From Candidatus Thermoflexus tengchongensis (lineage in GTDB: Bacteria > Chloroflexota > Anaerolineae > Thermoflexales > Thermoflexaceae): a DNA stretch of 64,000 nt. This document shows, piece by piece, positions 26,989-34,588 of this stretch. How positions within the stretch are numbered: the stretch's first letter is position 1; each line of letters starts with the position of its first letter. Both the position numbers and the translations under genes were made by a program. A model generated the notes under the pieces. That model worked only from the letters and a program-made list of their open reading frames with translations, was not told the origin of the DNA and did not search any database. The DNA is taken from positions 39,175 to 103,174 of the forward strand of contig JAEVEX010000006.1 of NCBI GenBank assembly GCA_016842085.1, read 5' to 3'.

Positions 26989-28934
26989 CACCGGGCCCGG
27001 CGGATCTCCTCTACCGCCTGAGGGTTCTCCAGGGCAGAGAGATCCCCTGGATCCCGCCCGAGATAGATCGCGCGGATCACCCGGCGCATCAGCTTGGCGT
27101 TGCGCGTCTTCGGGATGTCCCGAACAAAGCGAACTTCCTTCGGCGCCAGGGCCTTCCCCATCCGATGCGCCACATGCTCGATCAGGGCCGCTCGCAGGGT
27201 TTCGTCGGGTTCATGGCCGGGCCGCAGCACCACGAAAGCCACCGGGACCTCACCCCTGATTTCATCCGGAACGCCGATCACCGCCGCCTCCGCGACGGCC
27301 GGATGCTCCACGAGCACCGATTCCATCTCCGCCGGGCCCAGCCGTTTGCCGCCCACCTTTAAAGTATCATCCGCCCGCCCCAGGATATACCAGAAGCCAT
27401 CTTCATCGATGTAAACCAGGTCCCCGTGATACCACATCCCTTCAAATCGCGACCAGTAGGTCTCCAGATAGCGATCCGGATCCCCCCAGAAGCTTCGGGT
27501 CATTCCGGGGTTGATATTGCGGATCACCAGGAGACCCACCTCCTCCCGCACCGGCCTCCCTTCTTCGTCCACGCAGTCCGCCTGGACGCCGGGGACCACT
27601 GTATTAAAGGAACATGGCTTCAGCGGGCGGACCACGGTGCAGCCGAGGATGCCGCCGAAGATCTCGGTTCCACCGGAGTAGTTGATGATGGGGCAGCGCT
27701 CCTTGCCGACATGACGGAACGTCCACAGCCAGGGCTCGGGATTCCATGGCTCTCCGGTGGATCCCAGAAGTCGCAGGGAGGGCATGGGATGTCGGCCAGG
27801 CCATTCCTCCCCATACCGCATCATCGCCCGGATCAGGGTAGGGGAGATCCCCAGCACCGTTACCCCGTGACGCTCCACCATGGACCACAGCCGATCCGGC
27901 TCCGGGTAATCCGGCGCCCCGTCATACAGGAAACAGGTCGCGCCCAGGTTGAGGCTGCCCAGGATCAGCCAGGGCCCCATCATCCAGCCGATGTCGGTCA
28001 CCCAGTGGATGACGTCATCGGGCTTGAGATCGAAGAGGTGATACATATCCTGAGCCGCTTTGATCGGTGCCCCGCCGTGGACATGGACCGTCCCTTTGGG
28101 CCGGCCAGTGGTCCCGGAGGTGTAGATGATCATGAACGGCGTTTCGCTGGGGAACGCAGGGGCCCCGCTGTCGGGCGAATGAGGAGCGATGGCCTTATGG
28201 AGCCACTGATCCCGGCCCTCACGCCATGGGATCGGATTCCCAACCCGGCGGACGACCAGGGTCTTTTCCACGCCTGGGGCTCCCCGAAGGGCTTCATCCG
28301 CGATCTCCTTCATCGGCACGATCCGACCCCGCCGGGGGAAGCCGTCGGCCGTGATCAAAAAACGGGCCCCCGCATCCTGCAAGCGCACCGCCACCGCTTC
28401 GGGGCCGAAGCCGGAGAACAAGGGGATCACGATCGCGCCGATCCGCATGGCCGCCAGCAGGGCGAAGGCGACCTCCGGGATCATTGGAAGAAACAGGCCG
28501 ATTCGATCCCCGGGCTGCACTCCTATCGTCTGAAGCGCCTTCGCCAGTCGGGCGACCTCCTCGAAAACCTGGCGATAGGTGTAACGACGGATCTCGCCCT
28601 CTTCCCCTTCCCAGATCAGCGCCAGCCGATCCCCTCGCCCGGCCTCCAGGTGGCGATCCAGCGCGCTCTCCGTGGCGTTCAGGGTTCCGCCCACAAACCA
28701 CTGCGCCCACGGTGCCCCACGGCTTAGATCCACCGTTTCGCGATAGGGGGTCCGCCAGCGGAAGCCGGTGTCTTCGAAGAACGCTTTCCAGAATCCTGCG
28801 GGGTCGGTGAAGGACCACTCGAGGAAGGCCTCATAGGAGGGGAAGCCCAGACGACGCATCTGAGCCCAGATGTTGCTGCGTTCCACAGTCTGAGGATCAG
28901 GACGCCACACGATCTGAAGGTTTAACTCCTTCAT
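26988..28934 (-). CDS. AMP-forming acyl-CoA synthetase (acetyl/propionyl-CoA synthetase-like)
   Basis: 648 residues, the length of acetyl-CoA synthetases. It carries the ATP loop YTSGTTGRPKGTVHVHGG, the adenylation motif WYHGDLVYIDEDGFWYILGR (shortened here) and the C-terminal catalytic lysine region PKTRNAKLMRR. The N-terminal ACAS domain is present but diverged, and the block DIGWMMGPW matches the acetyl/propionyl-CoA synthetase group. It activates a short-chain carboxylic acid with ATP and CoA. Propionate is attractive because a methylmalonyl-CoA mutase subunit is encoded elsewhere in the window, but this is inference. It is co-transcribed with dgkA. Confidence 0.85.
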   Translation of the reverse strand: MKELNLQIVWRPDPQTVERSNIWAQMRRLGFPSYEAFLEWSFTDPAGFWKAFFEDTGFRWRTPYRETVDLSRGAPWAQWFVGGTLNATESALDRHLEAGRGDRLALIWEGEEGEIRRYTYRQVFEEVARLAKALQTIGVQPGDRIGLFLPMIPEVAFALLAAMRIGAIVIPLFSGFGPEAVAVRLQDAGARFLITADGFPRRGRIVPMKEIADEALRGAPGVEKTLVVRRVGNPIPWREGRDQWLHKAIAPHSPDSGAPAFPSETPFMIIYTSGTTGRPKGTVHVHGGAPIKAAQDMYHLFDLKPDDVIHWVTDIGWMMGPWLILGSLNLGATCFLYDGAPDYPEPDRLWSMVERHGVTVLGISPTLIRAMMRYGEEWPGRHPMPSLRLLGSTGEPWNPEPWLWTFRHVGKERCPIINYSGGTEIFGGILGCTVVRPLKPCSFNTVVPGVQADCVDEEGRPVREEVGLLVIRNINPGMTRSFWGDPDRYLETYWSRFEGMWYHGDLVYIDEDGFWYILGRADDTLKVGGKRLGPAEMESVLVEHPAVAEAAVIGVPDEIRGEVPVAFVVLRPGHEPDETLRAALIEHVAHRMGKALAPKEVRFVRDIPKTRNAKLMRRVIRAIYLGRDPGDLSALENPQAVEEIRRAR

Positions 28935-29122
28935 AAGGCCCCTCCGGATCGGAGTCCACTGGGGCGATGAGAATAAGGAACGTTCAGTGCATGAGAGATT
29001 TTAGCGCGAATCGGGAAAGCGCTCACCCGGCTGTAAGGGGGAGACCTTCTGACAGGCCTCCTCAATGAGAGCAGGCACCATCAAGCAGCTGCTCCCCACC
29101 GACCCGGAAGCCGGCCTGAGAA

Positions 29123-29199
29123 ATCAGGGGCTTTCCCTCGAAAACGTGGGGGATTTTCTGCCCCTGATGTCAGGGAGGTCCCTGATGCGGGAAAGCCCC
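29123..29199 (+). promoter_or_regulatory. Structured leader with mutually exclusive inverted repeats
   Basis: Three exact pairings compete. ATCAGGGGC (29123-29131) pairs with GCCCCTGAT (29160-29168). GGGGCTTTCCC (29127-29137) pairs with GGGAAAGCCCC (29189-29199). TCAGGGA and TCCCTGA (29170-29185) form a self-contained palindrome. The first two share bases and cannot coexist. The element ends about 60 bases before the receiver-like gene. No known riboswitch class was recognised. Confidence 0.45.
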
Positions 29200-29259
29200 G
29201 GGTTTGCGACACTGAAAGTGGCTGAGAGCGGCACATTCTGCAGAGATGGAGGCTGCCTG

Positions 29260-29733
29260 ATGGCCCTGCGGGTGCTCCTGGCGATCGCCTCCCCGGTGTT
29301 CCTTCGAACTATGCGACGGATCGCCGATCTCGCTGCCCAGCTCCTCCCGTGGCCGGTTGAAATCGATGAGGCGCTGGATCCCCATCAATTGAAGGAGAAG
29401 CTGACCGGCCATCCGGCCACCCTGCTTCTTCTGGACTGGGACTGGGGGGAGGAGGACATCATCCCATGGATCCCCCGCTTGTTTGAATGGAATCCCTCGG
29501 CGCGCGTCGTTGTGTTGTTGCCGCCTGGAGCTTCAAAAGCATACCGGACGGCGCTCTGGGAGGCGGGCGCCTGCGCAAGCACCCCGCGGGATCGTCTGGA
29601 TGAGGAATGGCTGGTGACCATTCTCTGTCTGGTTCGTCGCGCGATGGAACGGGAAGGAATCCTGCCCGGGGATCCGCAGCCTGCCTCCGAACTTCAGCAG
29701 GCCAGCAGGGATCAGGCGATCGATTCCCCCTGA
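29260..29733 (+). CDS. Degenerate response-regulator receiver-like protein
   Basis: 157 residues. The ATG at 29260 follows GGAGG by nine bases; upstream in-frame ATGs lie in the structured leader. The fold pattern is receiver-like: ALRVLLAIASP as strand 1, LLLLDWDWGEEDII with aspartates where the phospho-acceptor would be, RVVVLLPPGA as strand 4, then CASTPRD where active receivers have a conserved lysine (K-P). The lysine appears to be missing, so phosphorylation-dependent signalling is doubtful. There is no output domain; the last 30 residues are low complexity. It precedes the molybdopterin oxidoreductase genes by 62 bases on the same strand and could be their accessory or regulator; the function is unknown. 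Confidence 0.5.
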   Translation: MALRVLLAIASPVFLRTMRRIADLAAQLLPWPVEIDEALDPHQLKEKLTGHPATLLLLDWDWGEEDIIPWIPRLFEWNPSARVVVLLPPGASKAYRTALWEAGACASTPRDRLDEEWLVTILCLVRRAMEREGILPGDPQPASELQQASRDQAIDSP

Positions 29734-29795
29734 GGGAGCAGAAGGGACGTTCAGAACAGACATATCCAAACCTCCATTCTGCGGAGGAGGCCTGG

Positions 29796-32072
29796 ATGAA
29801 GCTGACCCGTCGGGAGTTCCTTCGACGCTGGGGAGCCTTCGCCGGAGCCTGGGTAGGGCTCTCGCATCTGGGGGAGCCTGTGCTCGCCTTTCTGCGGTCC
29901 CGTTCGATCCGCTGGCCGTGGTATCGTTCAGAGGAAGTGCGGGTTACTTACAACTACTGCGATATGTGTATGTGGCGCTGCGGCATGCGGGTCTACACCG
30001 TGAACGGCCGCGTGGTGAAGGTGGAGGGGAACCCCAAAGATCCCAAAAGCCGTGGCCGCCTCTGCGGTCGAGGTCAGGCCGCCGTTGCTCACCTTTATGA
30101 TCCGGATCGTCTGCGCAAGCCGCTGATTCGCACCGGCGAGCGCGGCACGTGGTCGTTCCGGGAGGCGAGCTGGGAGGAAGCCCTCGATTGGGCGGCCGAG
30201 GCGCTGGCCCGCTTGCGGGATCAATATGGCCCGGAATCGGTGGCCTGGTTTGCTCATACCACCGGGGATTTCTGGTTTGGGGATTATCTGCCGCTTGCCT
30301 TTGGCAGCCCGAATGTGGGGAAGCCGGCGACGGGCCTCTGTCTGACTCCGCGGGAGATCGCCGCCCAGCTCACCTTCGGACGCGGACTCGGTGGCCATGA
30401 GCCGGTGGACTGGGAGAACACCCGGTATATCGTCCTCATCGGAAACCATATCGGTGAAAACGCTCATAACACGGTGATGCAGGATTTCGTTCGCGCGCTG
30501 GCCAGCGGGGCGAAGCTGGTGGTGGTGGATCCCCGTTACTCGACAGCGGCGATGAAGGCCCACCGCTGGCTTCCCATCAAGCCCGGAACCGACACGGCGC
30601 TCCTGCTGGCGTGGATGCATGTTCTGATCACCGAGGGCCTTTATGATCGGGAATACATCGAGAAATACACGGTTGGCTTTGAACGCCTGGTCGAACATAT
30701 TCAACCCTTCACGCCCGAGTGGGCTGCCTCGATCACGGAGATCCCCGCGGAGGTGATCCGGGAAGTGGCCCGGGAGATGGCTGCCCACCGGCCGCGGGCA
30801 GTCGTCCCCCCGGGGCGCCATGTGGTCTGGTATGGGAACGACACCCAGCGGATGCGAGCGCTGTTCATCCTGAATGTATTGCTGGGCAACGTCGGGCGGC
30901 CTGGAGGGTTCTATATTCCCCGCGCTCCCGCCCTGGATCCCTATCCCCATCCCCCGTTCCCGGTGGAGGTGGCGGCTGGAGGCTGCGGAGCGGCCACCGC
31001 GGGCATCCGGATCCCCGATACGCCCGGGCATCCGCCCCGGGCGGACGGTGTGGGGACGAAGTTTGCCACCGGCCCGGTGGTGATCCAGGAGCTGATCGAG
31101 CCGATGATCACCGGTCAACCTTATCCCATCCGGGGTCTGGTGGTGTATGGCGTCAATCTTTTCCACTCCATCCCCAACGTCCCGCGGACCATCGAGGCTT
31201 TGAAGCGCCTGGAATTCGCGCTGGCCATTGATGTGCTGCCCCAGGAACATCTGGCCTGGGCGGACATCATCCTGCCTGAGGCCACTTTCCTGGAGCGCTA
31301 TGACGAGTTGTGGGTGGCCTCCCATCGCACGCCATATATCGCCCTGCGGGAGCCTGCCGTGGAGCCCATGCCGGATACTCGACCGGGCTGGTGGATCGCG
31401 CGGGAGCTGGGGATGCGGCTGGGGCTGGCGGATTACTTCGCCTGGTCCGATATCGAGGAATATCTCAACACCCGTCTGATGTCCGTTGGCCTCTCCCTGG
31501 ACAGGTTGCGTGAGGAAGGGGGGATTTTCACGTGGTCGGGGAAGCCCTATCTGGAAGATTACGGCGAGGGAGAAGCGCCGTTCCCCACTCCCAGCGGGAA
31601 GATCGAGATCTATTCGGAGGCCCTGGCCCGCGCTGGCTTCGATCCCCTTCCCACCTATGAGCCAGTGGAGGATCCGCCGCCGGGCTACTTCCGCCTGCTC
31701 TACGGACGCCATCCTCTGCACACGTTCGGCAAGACGCAGAACAACCCCTGGCTGGCTGAGGTTTATCCAGAGAATGAGGTCTGGATCAACGAGGAAGCAG
31801 CAGCGGCGTTAGGGCTGAAGACCGGCGATCGTGTGCTCCTGGAGAACCAGGATGGGGTGCGCAGCGGCCCGGTCCGGGTGCGAGCCACTCCCCGGATTCG
31901 GAAAGACGCCGTCTACCTGGTTCATGGGTTCGGCCACCGGGGTTCCCGGCTGAGCCGGGCGGAGGGCCGTGGGGCCAGTGACAATATGCTCATCACTCGC
32001 TATCGTCTGGATCCGATCTCCGGTGGGGCGGGGATGCGAGTCAACTTCGTGCGCGTGATCCGGGAGGTGTGA
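29796..32072 (+). CDS. Molybdopterin oxidoreductase catalytic subunit, Tat-exported (PhsA/PsrA-like)
   Basis: 758 residues; the ATG at 29796 follows GGAGGAGG. The N-terminus RREFLRRWGAFAGA is a Tat signal, so the enzyme works outside the cytoplasmic membrane. A [4Fe-4S] motif follows: YCDMCMWRC with a fourth cysteine in GRLCGRGQ. The likely Mo/W ligand is the cysteine in TGLCLTPR; no serine or selenocysteine alternative is seen there. It ends with a molydop-binding domain containing GRHPLHTFGKTQNNPWL. The closest architecture is thiosulfate/polysulfide reductase PhsA/PsrA. An Fe-S subunit and a cytochrome b follow directly, and a rhodanese lipoprotein closes the operon, which favours a sulfur compound as substrate; formate dehydrogenase-like use cannot be excluded. 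Confidence 0.85.
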   Translation: MKLTRREFLRRWGAFAGAWVGLSHLGEPVLAFLRSRSIRWPWYRSEEVRVTYNYCDMCMWRCGMRVYTVNGRVVKVEGNPKDPKSRGRLCGRGQAAVAHLYDPDRLRKPLIRTGERGTWSFREASWEEALDWAAEALARLRDQYGPESVAWFAHTTGDFWFGDYLPLAFGSPNVGKPATGLCLTPREIAAQLTFGRGLGGHEPVDWENTRYIVLIGNHIGENAHNTVMQDFVRALASGAKLVVVDPRYSTAAMKAHRWLPIKPGTDTALLLAWMHVLITEGLYDREYIEKYTVGFERLVEHIQPFTPEWAASITEIPAEVIREVAREMAAHRPRAVVPPGRHVVWYGNDTQRMRALFILNVLLGNVGRPGGFYIPRAPALDPYPHPPFPVEVAAGGCGAATAGIRIPDTPGHPPRADGVGTKFATGPVVIQELIEPMITGQPYPIRGLVVYGVNLFHSIPNVPRTIEALKRLEFALAIDVLPQEHLAWADIILPEATFLERYDELWVASHRTPYIALREPAVEPMPDTRPGWWIARELGMRLGLADYFAWSDIEEYLNTRLMSVGLSLDRLREEGGIFTWSGKPYLEDYGEGEAPFPTPSGKIEIYSEALARAGFDPLPTYEPVEDPPPGYFRLLYGRHPLHTFGKTQNNPWLAEVYPENEVWINEEAAAALGLKTGDRVLLENQDGVRSGPVRVRATPRIRKDAVYLVHGFGHRGSRLSRAEGRGASDNMLITRYRLDPISGGAGMRVNFVRVIREV

Positions 32073-32073
32073 G

Positions 32074-32844
32074 GTGGCCCAGCTGGCGATGCTGATCGAC
32101 CTGAGCCGTTGCCTGGGTTGTCAGGCTTGCGTGATCGCATGCAAAGCTGGTCGTGAGCTCCTGCCCGGGGAGCGCTGGATCGAGATCCGGGAGGTGGTGG
32201 TGGGGCGCTTTCCGGACCTGCGCGGGGCTTTCGTCCCCCATCGATGCTTTCACTGCGCGGAGGCTGCCTGCGTCCAGGTCTGCCCCACAGGAGCGCTCTA
32301 CAAGCGAGACGGCTTCACGATGGTGGATTTCGGTCGTTGCAGCGGATGTGGTTACTGTGCGGAGGTCTGCCCCTTCCATGTGCCCCGGATCGTGGATGGC
32401 CGGGTCTCTAAATGCGCTACATGCCTTGATCTGATTCAGGCCGGGCAGGAGCCATGGTGTGTCCAGACGTGCCCGGCCGGGGCATTGCAATGTGGCCCAC
32501 GAGAGGAGATCCTCGCGGAGGCACAGGCGCGGGCGGTAGCGCTTCGAGAGCGTTATCCGAACGCTCAGGTTTATGGCGAAACCCAGATGGGTGGATTAGG
32601 TGTCATCCTGGTGCTCACCGAGCCCCCCGAGGTCCTGGGGTTGCCACCGCGACCGCAACCGCTGCCGATCACCGTCTGGAAGGGTGGTATTCAGCCTCTA
32701 AGCCTGGGGGCTATCTTCCTCAGCGCTCTTACCAGTGGGATCGCCTTTTTCATTGCCCGGCGTCGTCATCTGGAGGAAAAGAATGGAGCATTCGCCCGCT
32801 CCGGGAAGGCTCAAGCCTCTCATCATCCGAATCGAAAGGAGTGA
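32074..32844 (+). CDS. Four-cluster ferredoxin electron-transfer subunit with C-terminal anchor
   Basis: 256 residues, starting at a GTG one base after the preceding stop with GGGAGG upstream. Sixteen cysteines in four groups (CLGCQACVIAC, CFHCAEAACVQVC, CSGCGYCAEVC, CATC...C) indicate four [4Fe-4S] clusters, as in PsrB, PhsB and FdhB. A single hydrophobic helix near residues 215-235 (LGAIFLSALTSGIAFFIA) anchors the subunit, as in formate dehydrogenase beta subunits. It passes electrons between the molybdopterin subunit and the cytochrome b encoded next. Confidence 0.9.
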   Translation: MAQLAMLIDLSRCLGCQACVIACKAGRELLPGERWIEIREVVVGRFPDLRGAFVPHRCFHCAEAACVQVCPTGALYKRDGFTMVDFGRCSGCGYCAEVCPFHVPRIVDGRVSKCATCLDLIQAGQEPWCVQTCPAGALQCGPREEILAEAQARAVALRERYPNAQVYGETQMGGLGVILVLTEPPEVLGLPPRPQPLPITVWKGGIQPLSLGAIFLSALTSGIAFFIARRRHLEEKNGAFARSGKAQASHHPNRKE

Positions 32845-32851
32845 GGAGAAC

Positions 32852-33568
32852 ATGGCCTTCCGAACTACACGATGGGTGTTGCGCTATCGTCCCAGCCAGC
32901 GACTTGTCCATTGGGTCCACGCCATCGCCTTCTTCGTGCTGTTGCTCACCGGCCTGGCGCTCATCTGGCCGCCCCTTTCGTTCTTGGCCGCCGGCGGGCT
33001 CTCCCGGTTGTTGCATCGCGCGGCTGCCGTCGTCTTCCTGCTCACTCCCGTTCTCTATGCCCTCCTGGATTTCGGGGGGCTTCGCGATCTGGTCCGGGAC
33101 TCCTTCACCTACACCCGGGAGGACCTGGAATGGCTGAAGGGGTTCCCGGGGTATTTTTTGGGCCGGACCTCCCATCTGCCCCCTCAGGGGCGGATCAATG
33201 CAGGGCAGAAAATCCATCATGCCCTCACGATTCTCTCCTACTTCACGATCTCGGGGTCTGGACTGATCCTGTGGTTGGGCAAGGGATCGCTGGGGCCCAC
33301 CGGCCTGCTCATCGCTACGTCGATCCACGATCTTTCCATGGCCATCATGGCGGTGCTCACGGTGGGCCATATCTATTTCACCTTCGTTTATGATGCGCTG
33401 CCCGCCATGACTACGGGGTATGTGACGGAGGAATATGCCCGCATGGAACATCCGCTGTGGCTGGCTTCCCTGCCTTCGGAACCACCTTACGTAATTGAGG
33501 TGCGGGAAGCAATTCCAGAAACGCCGGAGGAGCACATTGCTCCCTTGGAGAAAGAGGCGGCTGGATAA
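32852..33568 (+). CDS. Cytochrome b556-type membrane subunit (FdnI family)
   Basis: 238 residues; the ATG at 32852 follows AAAGGAG and GAGGAG. Four membrane helices carry histidines suited to bis-haem b binding (LVHWVHA, LLHRAA, KIHHALT, SIHDLSM, GHIYF), matching the formate dehydrogenase gamma / cytochrome b561 group. PsrA/PhsA enzymes often use a NrfD-type anchor instead, so an FdnI-type partner on a PsrA-like catalytic subunit is noteworthy. It connects the enzyme to the quinone pool. The soluble C-terminal tail of about 40 residues is Glu/Pro-rich. Confidence 0.85.
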   Translation: MAFRTTRWVLRYRPSQRLVHWVHAIAFFVLLLTGLALIWPPLSFLAAGGLSRLLHRAAAVVFLLTPVLYALLDFGGLRDLVRDSFTYTREDLEWLKGFPGYFLGRTSHLPPQGRINAGQKIHHALTILSYFTISGSGLILWLGKGSLGPTGLLIATSIHDLSMAIMAVLTVGHIYFTFVYDALPAMTTGYVTEEYARMEHPLWLASLPSEPPYVIEVREAIPETPEEHIAPLEKEAAG

Positions 33569-33612
33569 GCGTCCATCTTCAATCTTCAACATGCTCTGAG
33601 GAGGAGATGGCC

Positions 33613-34524
33613 ATGAAGCGCACCTGGTGGATCCTTGTGACGGTGTTCGCCCTGCTGCTGGCCGCCTGCGGGCCTGCAGCGACTCCCACCCCGACGGTCG
33701 CGCCGCCGACCCCCACGGTAGCTCCCACTCCGATTCCGCCCACCCCAACCCGGGTGGCGCTGGACCTTCATTCTGTTGTCGATAAGTTCCTGAGTGGGAT
33801 TCCGGACAAGTATTACACGGTGGGGACGGTGCAGGCGTTGAAGGATATGCTGGCGGCGGGGAGTGTGGTCCTGGTGGATGTGCGGGAGCCCAACGAGTAT
33901 GCGGAGGGCCACATCCCTGGGGCGGTGAACATTCCCATTCGAACGCTGGCGAAGAATCTGGACAAGCTGCCCAGGGACAAGCCGGTGGTGGTTTACTGTC
34001 GGACTGGCCATCGGGCTGGGATGGCGACGGCGGCCCTGCAGCTGCTGGGCTACTCCAATGTCCGTAACTTCACCCCCGCCATTGTAGGATGGAAGGATGC
34101 GGGGGAGCCGCTGAGCACTGAGCCTGTCGAGGCGAAGCCTGTCGGCCAGCCCCAGGTGGATCCGCAGCTCCTCGCCGTCGTCGACAAGTTCCTGAGTGGG
34201 ATTCCGGACAAGTATTACACGGTGGGGACGGTGGAGGCGCTGAAGGATATGCTGGCGGCGGGGAGTGTGGTCCTGGTGGATGTGCGGGAGCCCAACGAGT
34301 ATGCGGAGGGCCACATTCCCGGGGCGATGAACATTCCTATCCGGACGCTGGCGAAGAATCTGGACAAGCTGCCCAGGGACAAGCCGGTGGTGGTTTACTG
34401 TCGGACTGGCCATCGGGCTGGGATGGCGACGGCGGCCCTGCAGCTGCTAGGCTACTCCAATGTCCGCAACTTCACCCCCGCCATCATGGGCTGGCAGAAA
34501 GCAGGGGAGCCGATCGAAAAATAG
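33613..34524 (+). CDS. Lipoprotein with two near-identical rhodanese domains
   Basis: 303 residues; the ATG at 33613 is preferred over the one at 33607 for spacing to GAGGAGG. A signal peptide ends in the lipobox LLAAC (Cys about residue 19), followed by a Pro/Thr-rich tether. Two rhodanese domains follow, each with the active-site loop VVYCRTGHRAGMA and the DVREPNEYAEGHIPGA block. The domains are almost identical in DNA as well as protein, showing recent duplication or gene conversion. Rhodaneses carry sulfane sulfur on the loop cysteine. Following the molybdopterin complex on the same strand, it may deliver or accept sulfur at the cell surface; this is inference. A strong terminator follows. 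Confidence 0.9.
   Translation: MKRTWWILVTVFALLLAACGPAATPTPTVAPPTPTVAPTPIPPTPTRVALDLHSVVDKFLSGIPDKYYTVGTVQALKDMLAAGSVVLVDVREPNEYAEGHIPGAVNIPIRTLAKNLDKLPRDKPVVVYCRTGHRAGMATAALQLLGYSNVRNFTPAIVGWKDAGEPLSTEPVEAKPVGQPQVDPQLLAVVDKFLSGIPDKYYTVGTVEALKDMLAAGSVVLVDVREPNEYAEGHIPGAMNIPIRTLAKNLDKLPRDKPVVVYCRTGHRAGMATAALQLLGYSNVRNFTPAIMGWQKAGEPIEK
33778..34110 (+). repeat. Direct repeat copy 1 (rhodanese domain)
   Basis: A 333-base segment encoding the first rhodanese domain, repeated at 34180-34512 with a 402-base offset and only scattered differences, including synonymous ones. Confidence 0.9.
34180..34512 (+). repeat. Direct repeat copy 2 (rhodanese domain)
   Basis: Second copy of the 333-base rhodanese segment; long stretches such as the region around 34200-34320 match copy 1 base for base. 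Confidence 0.9.
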
Positions 34525-34530
34525 AGCGAC

Positions 34531-34570
34531 ACCGGAGCGAGGCGTCGGAGACGCCTCGCTCCGGTTTATT
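34531..34570 (+). terminator. Intrinsic terminator of the molybdopterin-rhodanese operon
   Basis: A perfect 16-base-pair stem (ACCGGAGCGAGGCGTC, 34531-34546, with its complement at 34550-34565) with a three-base loop, followed by TTATTT. It stands directly after the rhodanese stop codon. Confidence 0.85.
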
Positions 34571-34588
34571 TCGCGGCTCTGTATAAGT

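Noticed and set aside
29123..29199. Identification of the structured leader as a molybdenum cofactor riboswitch
   Set aside because: Context was suggestive, but the conserved sequences of that class were not recognised, so only an unclassified structured element is reported.
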